Positions 43,063 through 51,959 of a stretch of DNA of 64,000 bases are shown one piece after another. Location of the stretch: NCBI GenBank assembly GCA_036562185.1, contig DATCKN010000120.1, positions 1 through 64,000 of the forward strand. The letters are read 5' to 3'. The notes under the pieces are model-generated. The model saw nothing but the letters and a program-made list of their open reading frames with translations. It had not been told where the DNA came from and searched no databases. Made by a program: the position numbers and the translations under genes. Source of the stretch: Thermoclostridium sp036562185. Its GTDB lineage: Bacteria > Bacillota > Clostridia > DSM-8532. The number at the start of each line of letters is the position of its first letter. Positions within the stretch are counted from its first letter, which is position 1.

Positions 43063-44502
43063 ATGATGCGTTCAATGTTCTCAAGCGTTTCGGGCTTGAG
43101 GGCTCATCAAACAAAAATGGACGTAATAGGAAATAATATAGCCAACGTTAATACCGTTGGATTTAAAGCCAGTCGTGCCACTTTTGCTGAAATATTCGCT
43201 CAAACTGTGTCCGGTGCGGCAGCTCCTGACGTGAACACAGGACGGGGAGGAACCAATCCCATGCAGATTGGTCTTGGAATGAATATAAACGCAATAGATA
43301 CGCTTATGACGGGTGGCAGTCTGCAGAGTACGGATAATCCAACCGACCTGGCAATTGAGGGTGAAGGTTTCTTTATTGTCCGCAACGGAAATCAAGGTTC
43401 ACATATGTTCACCCGCGCAGGAAACTTCATTATTGACAGAGCAGGGAACCTTGTTACAGCCCAGGGCTTAAATGTACTGGGATGGCAGAAATATACAGTT
43501 GATGATAACGGGAACGTGATATTTGATACAGAGGAAGAAGTAAAACCGCTGAACTTTTACGAAGATGAGTACAACCTGAACAAGCGCATATTGGCAGCCA
43601 TGGCTACGACAAAAGCATCGCTGGCCGGAAACCTGAATGCTACTGAGAAAGCCGTTGGCTATAACAGCACAGGTAAGGCTATAGTAGATGGCAATAATGA
43701 CGGAATTCCGGATTATGGTCAAGGTGATAAATCCGTTAACTATGATGCTCATTTCTCAACTCCTGTGACTGTATACGATGCTCTTGGCAACGAATATAAA
43801 CTGAACATTAGTTTCTGGAAGGTAGAGGTAGGGACAAACGGTACTACCAATAAACCCGAAACCAGGTGGTATTACAGAGTTTCAGGAAATAAGAACGCAA
43901 ATTTCAATAATGGTACCGACGCCACAGGCTCTGCAGCTTATGTAGGCGGTTATTTAAAGTTTGACAGTACAGGAAAAATTGTAACTGATGATGTAGATAA
44001 CCCTATTACCAAGAAGATAATGGTTATACCTGATGCAAGCGTGGGAGCTGAACAGTTTGAAATTGAACTTAACTTTGAAAAACTCACAATGTATGCCAGC
44101 GACAATTCGGTTAAGCCTACGCAGGTGGACGGTTATCCGACAGGAACACTGGAATCCTTCAGTATAGGTTCCGACGGAATAATTATGGGTGTATACAGCA
44201 ATGGAAAGCAAAAACCTCTGGGGATGGTAGCACTTGCAGTTTTTGACAACCCCGCAGGTTTGCAGAAGCTTGGAAACAATTTGTTTATTACAACATCAAA
44301 CTCAGGTGATTTCTCCAGGGGATTCAAGCCCGGTACCAATGGTGCGGGAAGCCTGAAGCCCGGAACTTTGGAAATGTCAAATGTGGATCTGGCCCAGCAG
44401 TTTACAGAAATGATCATAACACAGCGTGGTTTCCAGGCAAACAGCAGGGTTATAACAGCTTCAGATGAAATACTCCAGGAACTGGCAAATATTAAGAGAT
44501 AA
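43063..44502 (+). CDS. flgE: Flagellar hook protein FlgE
   Basis: The 479-aa protein is of the FlgE/F/G family and of hook size. The N-terminus MMRSMFSSVSGLRAHQTKMD then IGNNIANVNTVGFKASRATF is followed by FlgE-type DLAIEGEGFFIVRNG. The C-terminus has NVDLAQQFTEMIITQRGFQA and SRVITASDEILQELANIKR. The central part carries the variable hook domains. GGAGGGG lies 7 nt upstream; ATG 43066 is an alternative start. Confidence 0.94.
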   Translation: MMRSMFSSVSGLRAHQTKMDVIGNNIANVNTVGFKASRATFAEIFAQTVSGAAAPDVNTGRGGTNPMQIGLGMNINAIDTLMTGGSLQSTDNPTDLAIEGEGFFIVRNGNQGSHMFTRAGNFIIDRAGNLVTAQGLNVLGWQKYTVDDNGNVIFDTEEEVKPLNFYEDEYNLNKRILAAMATTKASLAGNLNATEKAVGYNSTGKAIVDGNNDGIPDYGQGDKSVNYDAHFSTPVTVYDALGNEYKLNISFWKVEVGTNGTTNKPETRWYYRVSGNKNANFNNGTDATGSAAYVGGYLKFDSTGKIVTDDVDNPITKKIMVIPDASVGAEQFEIELNFEKLTMYASDNSVKPTQVDGYPTGTLESFSIGSDGIIMGVYSNGKQKPLGMVALAVFDNPAGLQKLGNNLFITTSNSGDFSRGFKPGTNGAGSLKPGTLEMSNVDLAQQFTEMIITQRGFQANSRVITASDEILQELANIKR

Positions 44503-44513
44503 ATAAATATTAA

Positions 44514-44553
44514 GTGAAGGAAACCGGTTTAAATGAATTCCGGTTTCCTTCAC
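44514..44553 (+). other. 14-bp perfect hairpin after flgE
   Basis: GTGAAGGAAACCGG and CCGGTTTCCTTCAC form a perfect 14-bp stem with a 12-nt loop, directly after the flgE stop. AGCCC follows rather than a T-run, and the operon continues into flbD. It probably marks an mRNA 3' end or processing site that stabilises the hook transcript. Confidence 0.75.
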
Positions 44554-44589
44554 AGCCCAATTGGTTTGACACAGGGCTGGTGATTATAT

Positions 44590-44784
44590 ATGATAGAAGT
44601 TACACGTCTGAATAATAAGTCATTCGTGATTAACTGTGAGTGGATTGAAACTGTTGAGGCAACACCGGATACAGTTATTACGCTTACCAACGGCAAGAAA
44701 TTTGTTGTTGCTGAAAAGGTTGAAGAGGTTGTCGAAAAAGTGATAGAATATAAACGAAAAATTACTGTCTCTGATAATAAGTAA
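44590..44784 (+). CDS. flbD: Flagellar protein FlbD
   Basis: The 64-aa protein has the FlbD pattern: IEVTRLNNKSFVINCEWIETVEATPDTVITLTNGKKFVV (split over residues 2-40). Its role in the Gram-positive flagellum is not defined. It sits between flgE and fliL as usual. GGGCTGGTG upstream can pair with AGCCC at 44554-44558. Confidence 0.9.
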   Translation: MIEVTRLNNKSFVINCEWIETVEATPDTVITLTNGKKFVVAEKVEEVVEKVIEYKRKITVSDNK

Positions 44785-44802
44785 TTTTAAGGGGTGTACT
44801 GA

Positions 44803-45318
44803 TTGGAAAAGAAGAGCATTAATATAGTCTTACTTTCAATTATTGCAGTGCTTTCCTTGGCGATAGCGGTACTTATAATATTTTTGTTTATCTCGTACCC
44901 AAGCCAGAAAAATGCACAAGCTGCAGTCGACGGCATAATCAGTGAGCGTGTTGTTCCTGATAGCGAATTGGCAGAGTATAAGCTGTTTAATGGTGAAGAA
45001 AAGATATTTGCTTTAAAATATGAACCAGATCATCCTGATTCAATAGTATTGGTTTCTGTTTCAATAAAGTGTGATACAGGGGAAAAACGCAAAAATGAGG
45101 AAACAATAAGTAACCTGATATCACTGTATACAAGTGATTTGGAGCAAGCCGTCGGTGATTATTTTGCAAATATGACTTATTCCGAAGCAAAGGATCTTGA
45201 AACCCGCTACAAAGCAAGAGATGACCTTATGGAGATCTTTAACAGCATATTGAATGAAAACAAACAGATTAAGAAAAAAGTAATTTACAAAGTTACTTTG
45301 AATATGCTTCCGCAATAA
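44803..45318 (+). CDS. fliL: Flagellar basal body-associated protein FliL
   Basis: The 171-aa protein has one N-terminal membrane helix (about 8-30) and an extracytoplasmic domain with IFALKYEPDHPDSIVLVSVSIKCD and a C-terminal ELRYKA-like helix. FliL surrounds the stator and supports its activity. The start is TTG with AAGGGG about 10 nt upstream; fliM follows after 34 nt. Confidence 0.85.
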   Translation: MEKKSINIVLLSIIAVLSLAIAVLIIFLFISYPSQKNAQAAVDGIISERVVPDSELAEYKLFNGEEKIFALKYEPDHPDSIVLVSVSIKCDTGEKRKNEETISNLISLYTSDLEQAVGDYFANMTYSEAKDLETRYKARDDLMEIFNSILNENKQIKKKVIYKVTLNMLPQ

Positions 45319-45352
45319 AGACTTTAAGTGGTCGCAAAAAGGGGGTAGTATT

Positions 45353-46342
45353 TTGGGAGACATATTATCCCAAACCGAAATAGATGATTTATTAGCCCAA
45401 TTAAATGCTGGAGAAATCAATGCCAGTGAACTTAAAAGCAACAAAATCGAAAAGAAGGTTAAAGTACATGACTTTAAGAGGCCAAGCAAGTTTGCAAAGG
45501 ATCATTTGCGTACATTGCAGATTATACAGGAAAACTATGCAAGGCTGATAACCAACTTCCTTTCAGGTTATTTAAGGACACTGGTTCAGATAGATGTAAC
45601 ATCTATGGAAGCCGTTCAGTTTTCGGAATTTACAAATTCCATAGCAAACCCGGCAGTATTGGCTATTATCAATTTCAATCCGCTACCAGGTAATGTTATT
45701 ATGGATTTATCCCCTTCACTGGCTTATGCATTGATAGAAAGGATGCTTGGCGGCAAAGGGGGCGGCAAAATTGATAAAATTCGCAGTTTTACAGAGATAG
45801 AAATTGCCATACTTATGCGGATACTGTCCCAGATGCTCACGTATATGCGTGAACCATGGGAAAATGTTGTGGAGGTAAAACCCACATTAAATACAATTGA
45901 AACCAATGCACAGTTTGTTCAGATAATAAATCCTACTGAAATGGTTGCCCTGGCAACATTCCATGTAAAAGTCGGAGAAGTTGAGGGATTGATGAATCTT
46001 TGCCTGCCGCACATGGTTCTGGAACCAGTAATGGACAAGCTCAGTACAAAAATATGGTTTTCAATGATAGAAAAAGGAATCGATGAAGAAACCAAATCGT
46101 CACTTGAGAAAAAAGTGGCAGAAACCGAAGTCCCGATAATCGCAGTACTTGGCAAAGCAACACTTACTGTGTCTGAGTTTTTGGAACTGCAGGCAGGTGA
46201 TGTTTTACAGCTTGATACATCGGTTGACGGAGACGTTCAGGTTATGGTAGGCTCTTTACATAAATTTAATGGTAAACCCGGGGTCAAGAATAAAAAAGCT
46301 GCAATCAAAGTAACCGAGGTTATCAGAAGGGAGGACGAATAA
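45353..46342 (+). CDS. fliM: Flagellar motor switch protein FliM
   Basis: The 329-aa C-ring protein starts at TTG. Its N-terminal CheY-P binding peptide reads ILSQTEIDDLLAQL. The CheC-like middle domain (LVQIDVTSMEAVQFSEF, LIERMLGGKGG) and the C-terminal SpoA domain (VAVLGKATLTVSEFLELQAGDVL-like) follow. A run of G residues (GGGGGTAG) is the ribosome site. fliY starts on the next base after the stop. Confidence 0.95.
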   Translation: MGDILSQTEIDDLLAQLNAGEINASELKSNKIEKKVKVHDFKRPSKFAKDHLRTLQIIQENYARLITNFLSGYLRTLVQIDVTSMEAVQFSEFTNSIANPAVLAIINFNPLPGNVIMDLSPSLAYALIERMLGGKGGGKIDKIRSFTEIEIAILMRILSQMLTYMREPWENVVEVKPTLNTIETNAQFVQIINPTEMVALATFHVKVGEVEGLMNLCLPHMVLEPVMDKLSTKIWFSMIEKGIDEETKSSLEKKVAETEVPIIAVLGKATLTVSEFLELQAGDVLQLDTSVDGDVQVMVGSLHKFNGKPGVKNKKAAIKVTEVIRREDE

Positions 46343-47527
46343 ATGGGAGATATGCTTTCCCAGGCCGAAATTGATGCATTACTAAACGGCACATTGAACA
46401 CTGATGATGATACAGATAATACTGATAATACTGAAAGCACAAGCAATACCGGCAGTGTAAGAGAGTTTGCTCTGACAAGTGAAGAAGCTGATGCTTTGGG
46501 TGAGATCGGAAACATTAGCATGGGTACCTCAGCTACAACGCTCTATATGTTGCTGGGACACAAGGTTACAATAACAACTCCCAAAGTATCGGTTAAGACT
46601 TGGGAAGAACTTTCAAAGCAATATCCCGAACCTTATGTTGCAGTTAAAATAAAATATACAGACGGAATTAGGGGAGATAATCTCCTGATTATAAGGGAAC
46701 ATGATGTAAGAATTATAACCGATCTGATGATGGGTGGTAATGGTCAGGTGGATGATTCAGTGGAGATCTCGGAACTGCATCTGAGTGCTATAAGTGAAGC
46801 CATGAATCAGATGATTGGGTCGGCTGCCACTTCATTGTCATCAATGTTCCGAAAAAGAGTGGAAATCTCACCTCCTGAATCAATGCTTGTTCACTTTGCA
46901 GAAGATATTGACAAGATACGGTTTAACAGGAAACAAGAGGTTGTTGTTATAGGATTCACGCTCAAAGTGGGGGATTTGATTGACAGTTCAATGATGCAGT
47001 TGCTTCCTACCGAGTTTGCACGTGAAATGGTTGTTAATCTGATTGATACTCAGATAGGTTCTGCTGAAGAAAAACCGGTGGTACGTGAACAGCATGTGGC
47101 TGAACCTGCTGCTCATTACAGTGCTCCTGCCGGTAGCCAGCAACAGCGAAGTTATAGTCCGCCACAGCATGATTATTCGCCTTCGCCTGCAATGAGACAG
47201 CCTGCGTACCATGAACCGCCGGTTAATGTAAGGCCGGTTGAATTTCAATCTTTTGATTCAGGTGCACAGGTATTGGGGTCACAGAATATTAATCTGTTAA
47301 TGGATGTTCCGCTTCAAATTTCAGTTGAACTCGGCAGGACTACAAAGAAGATAAAAGAAATACTTGAATTTGGCCAGGGTTCAATTATAGAGCTGGAAAA
47401 ACTGTCGGGTGAACCGGTGGATATACTGGTAAACGGCAAGAATATAGCAAAAGGCGAAGTAGTTGTTATTGACGAAAGTTTCGGCGTACGGATTACAGAT
47501 ATAATTCATCCATCAAAAAGGCTTTGA
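46343..47527 (+). CDS. fliY: Flagellar motor switch phosphatase FliY (FliN with CheC domain)
   Basis: The 394-aa protein begins with a CheY-binding peptide like that of FliM (LSQAEIDALL). A CheC-type domain follows with two phosphatase motifs of form E-x2-N-x22-P: EIGN to TTP near residues 55-80, and EAMN to SPP near 153-180. Then comes a Gln/Pro/Tyr-rich linker (about 245-300) and a C-terminal FliN/SpoA domain. FliY dephosphorylates CheY-P at the motor. cheY is the next gene. Confidence 0.94.
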   Translation: MGDMLSQAEIDALLNGTLNTDDDTDNTDNTESTSNTGSVREFALTSEEADALGEIGNISMGTSATTLYMLLGHKVTITTPKVSVKTWEELSKQYPEPYVAVKIKYTDGIRGDNLLIIREHDVRIITDLMMGGNGQVDDSVEISELHLSAISEAMNQMIGSAATSLSSMFRKRVEISPPESMLVHFAEDIDKIRFNRKQEVVVIGFTLKVGDLIDSSMMQLLPTEFAREMVVNLIDTQIGSAEEKPVVREQHVAEPAAHYSAPAGSQQQRSYSPPQHDYSPSPAMRQPAYHEPPVNVRPVEFQSFDSGAQVLGSQNINLLMDVPLQISVELGRTTKKIKEILEFGQGSIIELEKLSGEPVDILVNGKNIAKGEVVVIDESFGVRITDIIHPSKRL

Positions 47528-47618
47528 TCATATAAGTAATTTTTTATAAAATAATTGATGTTGTGATTTTCTATAAATTATTGACTGTTATATGTATTAC
47601 AAGGAGAGGATTCTGGAT

Positions 47619-47978
47619 ATGGCGAACATACTTATCGTAGACGATGCGGCATTTATGAGAATGATGATTAAGGATATTCTTGCGAAAAATGGCTATACAG
47701 TGGTTGGTGAAGCCGAAAATGGTCTCAGGGCTGTAGAAAAATTTAAAGAGCTTAGACCTGACTTAGTCATAATGGATATTACAATGCCTGAAATGGATGG
47801 AATTCAAGCAGTAAAGCAAATAAGGGCAATAAGTTCCGATGCAAAAATAATCATGTGCTCTGCAATGGGTCAACAAGCAATGGTTATAGAATCAATTCAG
47901 GCAGGTGCTCGTGATTTTATAGTAAAACCATTCCAGGCCGACAGGGTTCTGGAAGCGGTTAAAAAAGTGGTTGGATAG
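47619..47978 (+). CDS. cheY: Chemotaxis response regulator CheY
   Basis: The 119-aa single receiver domain has the acidic pair in IVDDAAF, the phospho-acceptor Asp in VIMDITMPEMDG, Ser in MCSAMGQQ and Lys in VKPFQ. Phospho-CheY binds FliM/FliY to change motor rotation. ATG 47619 with GGAGAGGA upstream gives the standard length; an ATG at 47592 adds nine poorly fitting residues. No other che gene is in the window. Confidence 0.95.
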   Translation: MANILIVDDAAFMRMMIKDILAKNGYTVVGEAENGLRAVEKFKELRPDLVIMDITMPEMDGIQAVKQIRAISSDAKIIMCSAMGQQAMVIESIQAGARDFIVKPFQADRVLEAVKKVVG

Positions 47979-47982
47979 GAGA

Positions 47983-48522
47983 ATGACGGGTTTGTCGTAT
48001 TGGCCTATGGTCATATTATCGTCAGCAGGTTTATTGGAAAATCCGGGTAGTCCAAGCCCGGTTCTTGAATTACTGGGTATTTTCCTTATCTTTTGCTGCG
48101 TACTTTATCTTGCTTATATTGCTTCGCGCTTTGTAGGTAAAAAGTTTTCAGCTGCCAATAACTCCAGGCATATAAAGGTTGTTGAACGTGTAAGCCTTGG
48201 TCTGGACAAGCAACTGATCCTTATAAGGATTGGCTCGGATCACTATTTGTTTATGGCCGGGAAAAAGGATTTTCAAATGGTGGCAAAAGTGGACATTGAT
48301 AAGGAAGATACCGGAGAGCAAACAGTGGAAAATAAACCCGGTGAGCCGGTTTTTAATTTTTCAGAAATTTTTGAAAAATACACTAGCAAAAGCAGGAAAA
48401 AAATACAGATGAAAAGAAAACACAGTGATGATACGGAGCCTTCAATAAAAAATGAAGTACTTAAGGAAAACGTTAACAGATTGAAGAACATGCAGGAAAA
48501 AAGCTACGACAAGGAAGAATAA
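47983..48522 (+). CDS. fliO: Flagellar biosynthesis protein FliO/FliZ
   Basis: The 179-aa protein has an N-terminal membrane helix (about 25-50: LLGIFLIFCCVLYLAYIA), the FliO core RHIKVVERVSLGLDKQLILIRIG, and a charged tail. FliO helps assemble the FliP export-gate ring. The start is uncertain: ATG 47983 lies very close to AGGAG, while TTG 47992 is better spaced. It overlaps nothing and precedes fliP. Confidence 0.85.
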   Translation: MTGLSYWPMVILSSAGLLENPGSPSPVLELLGIFLIFCCVLYLAYIASRFVGKKFSAANNSRHIKVVERVSLGLDKQLILIRIGSDHYLFMAGKKDFQMVAKVDIDKEDTGEQTVENKPGEPVFNFSEIFEKYTSKSRKKIQMKRKHSDDTEPSIKNEVLKENVNRLKNMQEKSYDKEE

Positions 48523-48527
48523 AGAAT

Positions 48528-49304
48528 ATGTTTAGAAACAAGAACAAGGCAATCTTCTCAATATTGGTGATAATTCTGCTTCTGACAGTAGCTTTTGATA
48601 ATAATTCATATGCGCAGGGTATTACTATATCAAACGAAGGTATTACGATAAATGCTTCCGATAATCCGGAAGATGTTACAAACAGTATAAGGCTGCTGCT
48701 TTATTTAACAGTCCTTTCTATACTTCCGTCAATCATTATAATGATGACATCCTTTACAAGGATTATCGTTGTACTTTCATTTTTAAGAAATGCCATGGGA
48801 ACACAGCAGATGCCGCCAAACCAGGTTCTTATCGGTTTGGCTTTGTTCCTTACATTTTTTATAATGTCACCGGTATTGAGTGATCTTAATGAACAGGCAT
48901 TAAAACCGTTTTCTGAAAATGAAATCACACTGGAACAGGCAATTGACAATGCATCGGATATTATGAAAGATTTTATGCTGAACAAGGCGAAAGTCCGTGA
49001 GAAGGATTTGGCTTTGTTTGCTAATATTGCTGGAATTGAAGAACCCGAAAATCTAAGTGATTTGCCGATGAAAGTAATAATCCCCGCATTTATGATCAGT
49101 GAGCTGACAATAGCATTTAAAATAGGGTTTATGCTGTACATACCTTTTCTGGTAATAGATATGGTGGTTGCCAGCACTCTGATGTCAATGGGTATGATGA
49201 TGTTACCGCCAGTGATGATTTCCATGCCTTTTAAAATATTGCTGTTTTTATTGGTGGATGGTTGGAATCTGGTAATAGGAACAATTGTAAGATCATTCGG
49301 CTAG
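48528..49304 (+). CDS. fliP: Flagellar export gate protein FliP
   Basis: The 258-aa protein has a signal sequence (cleavage near SYAQG) and four membrane helices. Family motifs are MMTSFTRIIVVLSFLRNAMG, QMPPNQVLIGLALFLTFFIM and VIIPAFMISELTIAFKIGF. FliP forms the export channel ring with FliQ and FliR. AAGGAAGAAT lies upstream. Confidence 0.96.
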   Translation: MFRNKNKAIFSILVIILLLTVAFDNNSYAQGITISNEGITINASDNPEDVTNSIRLLLYLTVLSILPSIIIMMTSFTRIIVVLSFLRNAMGTQQMPPNQVLIGLALFLTFFIMSPVLSDLNEQALKPFSENEITLEQAIDNASDIMKDFMLNKAKVREKDLALFANIAGIEEPENLSDLPMKVIIPAFMISELTIAFKIGFMLYIPFLVIDMVVASTLMSMGMMMLPPVMISMPFKILLFLLVDGWNLVIGTIVRSFG

Positions 49305-49328
49305 CGGAGCAGATGAACGGAAGAAGCA

Positions 49329-49369
49329 AAGGAAGCGGGGAAGCACGGAGACGGTTCTTCTGCTTCCTT
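49329..49369 (+). other. Hairpin between fliP and fliQ
   Basis: AAGGAAGC (49329-49336) pairs with GCTTCCTT (49362-49369). The 25-nt loop has further purine/pyrimidine pairing options. It lies in an 88-nt gap in an otherwise dense export-gate gene run. The following TTTC is too short for a strong terminator. Confidence 0.45.
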
Positions 49370-49392
49370 GTTTCATAAGAAGGAGGTTAGAT

Positions 49393-49662
49393 ATGGAACA
49401 GCTGGTGTTGGATGTTGCAAGAGACGCGGTGCTGGTAATAATAAAATTATCTGCGCCACTTTTGGGAGTTGCATTAATCGTTGGATTGGCAATAAGTATT
49501 TTTCAGGCCACAACCCAAATTCAGGAACAGACCCTTTCATTTGTTCCGAAAATAATAGCTGTTTTCCTTTCGTTATTCATATTCGGATCATGGCTTATGA
49601 CTACTTTAAAGGAATTCACATTAAGACTTTACGAAAATATCCTTAAGTTTATTTATTATTAA
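49393..49662 (+). CDS. fliQ: Flagellar export gate protein FliQ
   Basis: The 89-aa protein has two membrane helices and the FliQ motifs APLLGVALIVGLAISIFQATTQIQEQTLSFVPKI (split over residues 20-54). It is part of the FliPQR channel. AAGGAGG precedes the ATG. Confidence 0.96.
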   Translation: MEQLVLDVARDAVLVIIKLSAPLLGVALIVGLAISIFQATTQIQEQTLSFVPKIIAVFLSLFIFGSWLMTTLKEFTLRLYENILKFIYY

Positions 49663-49713
49663 TTCCGATGAGAAAAGTTCTAAACATGGGAAGTGGTTAA
49701 ACAGGAGAACAGT

Positions 49714-50499
49714 ATGGATTTTGATGTGCTGATTAATTTATGGGATGTCTTTTTATTAATTTTTGTCCGGGTTACCGGTTTATTTGTAATATCACCGATT
49801 TTTGGGAGAAGAAACATACCAGGCTATTACAAGGTAGGTTTTTCTTTTTTGCTTGCGATTATTATTTCATATTCGATACCAGTGCCGGATTTACGGGAGT
49901 ATTCCAGCATACTGTATTTTATCCTGCTGGTAGTGAAGGAGTTTGTTATAGGGGTGACATTAGGATATATATCATACCTGATTACAACTTCTATATATAT
50001 CGCAGGCCAAATGATTGACATGCATATTGGTTTCGGAATGGTGAATGTGTTTGATCCGTTGACAAATATTCAAATACCGGTTACCGCAAATTTTTATTTT
50101 ATTTTGGCCACACTCATGATGTTGATGATAGACGGACACCATCTTCTGATTTATACACTGTGTGACAGCTTTACATTGTTCCCGATAGGAAGCAAAATTG
50201 TTATCGGGCAATCGCTGGTTGATTTTGTTGTAAATATTTCTACATCAATACTTACGGTGGGTTTTAAAATTGCTGCGCCAATAACGGCAGCTGTTTTAAT
50301 TACCGATGTTGCACTCGGGATTATAGCAAAAGCCGTGCCCCAGGTTCATGTGTTTATTGTCGGGCTTCCATTAAAAATATTGGTGGGTTTTATTGTAATA
50401 GCAGTCACCATAACAGCATTCAGAAACATAGTCCATGTGCTGATGGGTGGCATGCAGAATGAAATTATTAATTTCCTGAATGTTATAAGGGGTGAATAA
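49714..50499 (+). CDS. fliR: Flagellar export gate protein FliR
   Basis: The 261-aa polytopic protein starts MDFDVLINLWDVFLLIFVRVTGLF. It contains PIFGRRNIPGYYKVGFSFLLA and the GFGMVNVFDPLTNIQIPVTANF stretch typical of FliR. ATG 49714 with AGGAG upstream is preferred to the in-frame GTG at 49693. It overlaps flhB by 8 nt. Confidence 0.95.
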   Translation: MDFDVLINLWDVFLLIFVRVTGLFVISPIFGRRNIPGYYKVGFSFLLAIIISYSIPVPDLREYSSILYFILLVVKEFVIGVTLGYISYLITTSIYIAGQMIDMHIGFGMVNVFDPLTNIQIPVTANFYFILATLMMLMIDGHHLLIYTLCDSFTLFPIGSKIVIGQSLVDFVVNISTSILTVGFKIAAPITAAVLITDVALGIIAKAVPQVHVFIVGLPLKILVGFIVIAVTITAFRNIVHVLMGGMQNEIINFLNVIRGE

Positions 50500-51658
50500 G
50501 ATTTTTACCAATTCACCGGATATCAGAAAAAAACTGGTACGAAATGACAGGCAGCAATACCCTATAAGAGTAAATCTGCAGCTTTTTGCAGACAGTCAGA
50601 AAACCGAGAAGGCAACCCCGAAAAGAAGGCAGGATGCCAGGGAAAAAGGGCAGGTTCTTTTTAGCAGGGAGATCTCTTCTGCTCTGGTACTGTTGTTTGT
50701 TTTTCTTACGATAAAAGCTCTTGGTGAGCATATCTACAACCAGATTGCAGCTCTTTTCAGGCTGTGCATGAATTCACTTGCATTGAATTTTGATGCAGGT
50801 TCCGTTAATGAAAATATAAGCCTGTTAGGGTTAATCATGATGCAATTATTGAAAATCGTCGGACCGTTACTGGCGGTTGCTTTCGTTATTGGTTTTGGTG
50901 CATGTTATGCTCAGGTGGGCTCGCTGTTTACAATTGAGCCGCTAAAACCAAAATTAAACAGAATTAACCCGTTAAATGGGATAAAAAGGATTTTTTCGCT
51001 CAGAGGCCTTACAGAACTTATAAAATCTGTATTAAAAATTATTGTAATAGGTATTGTGGCATGGAAGAGTATAGAAGCCGAAGGTAACAATATAGCAAAA
51101 CTTATGGATTTGGACATACTGTCCATCACCGGGTACCTTGTCTCCACTGCGATGAATGTTGCCATAAAGATATGTATGTGCCTGGTTGCAATAGCAGTGC
51201 TGGATTTTGGCTATCAATGGTGGCAGTATGAGAGAGACTTAAGAATGACAAAGCAGGAAGTAAAGGAAGAATATAAGGAAACCGAAGGAAATCCGGAAAC
51301 AAAGCAGAGAATACGCAGCAAGATGCGGGAAATGTCCACCCGCAGAATGCTAAGTGAAGTGCCGAAAGCAGATGTGGTCATTACAAACCCGACCCATTAT
51401 GCCGTGGCAATCGTCTATGATTCCAACAAGGCGCCCGCTCCTGTTGTCATTGCCAAAGGGCAGGATTATATTGCACAGCGTATAAAAGACGTGGCTAAGG
51501 AAAATGGTGTGGAAATAGTTGAAAATAAAGCAGTTGCCCAGGCATTATACAAAAATGTGGAAATAGGGCAGCAGGTACCACCTGAACTTTATCAGGCTGT
51601 TGCAGAAATACTTGCTTTTGTATACAAACTGAAAGGCAAAGTTCCGGCCGAGGCATAA
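50492..51658 (+). CDS. flhB: Flagellar export switch protein FlhB
   Basis: The 388-aa protein has the LQLFADSQKTEKATPKRRQDAREKGQ leader (residues about 26-52), four membrane helices and the self-cleaving NPTH site (VVITNPTHYAVAI, about 300). FlhB switches export from rod/hook to filament proteins. The GTG start at 50492 overlaps fliR and has AAGGGG very close; the first 25 residues are poorly conserved. It is the last flagellar gene here. Confidence 0.94.
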   Translation: MNKIFTNSPDIRKKLVRNDRQQYPIRVNLQLFADSQKTEKATPKRRQDAREKGQVLFSREISSALVLLFVFLTIKALGEHIYNQIAALFRLCMNSLALNFDAGSVNENISLLGLIMMQLLKIVGPLLAVAFVIGFGACYAQVGSLFTIEPLKPKLNRINPLNGIKRIFSLRGLTELIKSVLKIIVIGIVAWKSIEAEGNNIAKLMDLDILSITGYLVSTAMNVAIKICMCLVAIAVLDFGYQWWQYERDLRMTKQEVKEEYKETEGNPETKQRIRSKMREMSTRRMLSEVPKADVVITNPTHYAVAIVYDSNKAPAPVVIAKGQDYIAQRIKDVAKENGVEIVENKAVAQALYKNVEIGQQVPPELYQAVAEILAFVYKLKGKVPAEA

Positions 51659-51959
51659 CGGCATTCAATAAGAATAAAAATCCCATTTTGTAACCATTAC
51701 AAGTGAATACTCGTATTTTTACTGTTGTTTACGAATCAAAAATATCCTGCAATTTTGTCAGGATAATCAGTACCTTTCAAATGCGTTTACAGGTCAATGT
51801 GCAGCATCAGCGAAACGGTGCGCTAAAAATTACCGGACAATATCTTTAATTTTTAATCAGCATAAGGATTTTATGTTATTCTATTATTGTATCAAACATG
51901 CGTCGAATGTTTTACGATAAGCTGATATAAAAGCTTAGCAATTTTAAAGGAGATCTCAG
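51659..51959. other. Intergenic region at the end of the flagellar operon
   Basis: There is no coding frame. TATCCTG (51743-51749) and CAGGATA (51759-51765) form a 7-bp hairpin without a T-run. AT-rich sequence with TATTCTATTATTG near 51880 could hold the promoter of the next gene. No flhA fragment is visible. Confidence 0.5.

Noticed and set aside
49368..49646. 92-codon alternative frame over fliQ
   Set aside because: The other frame gives a clear FliQ protein with a good ribosome site.
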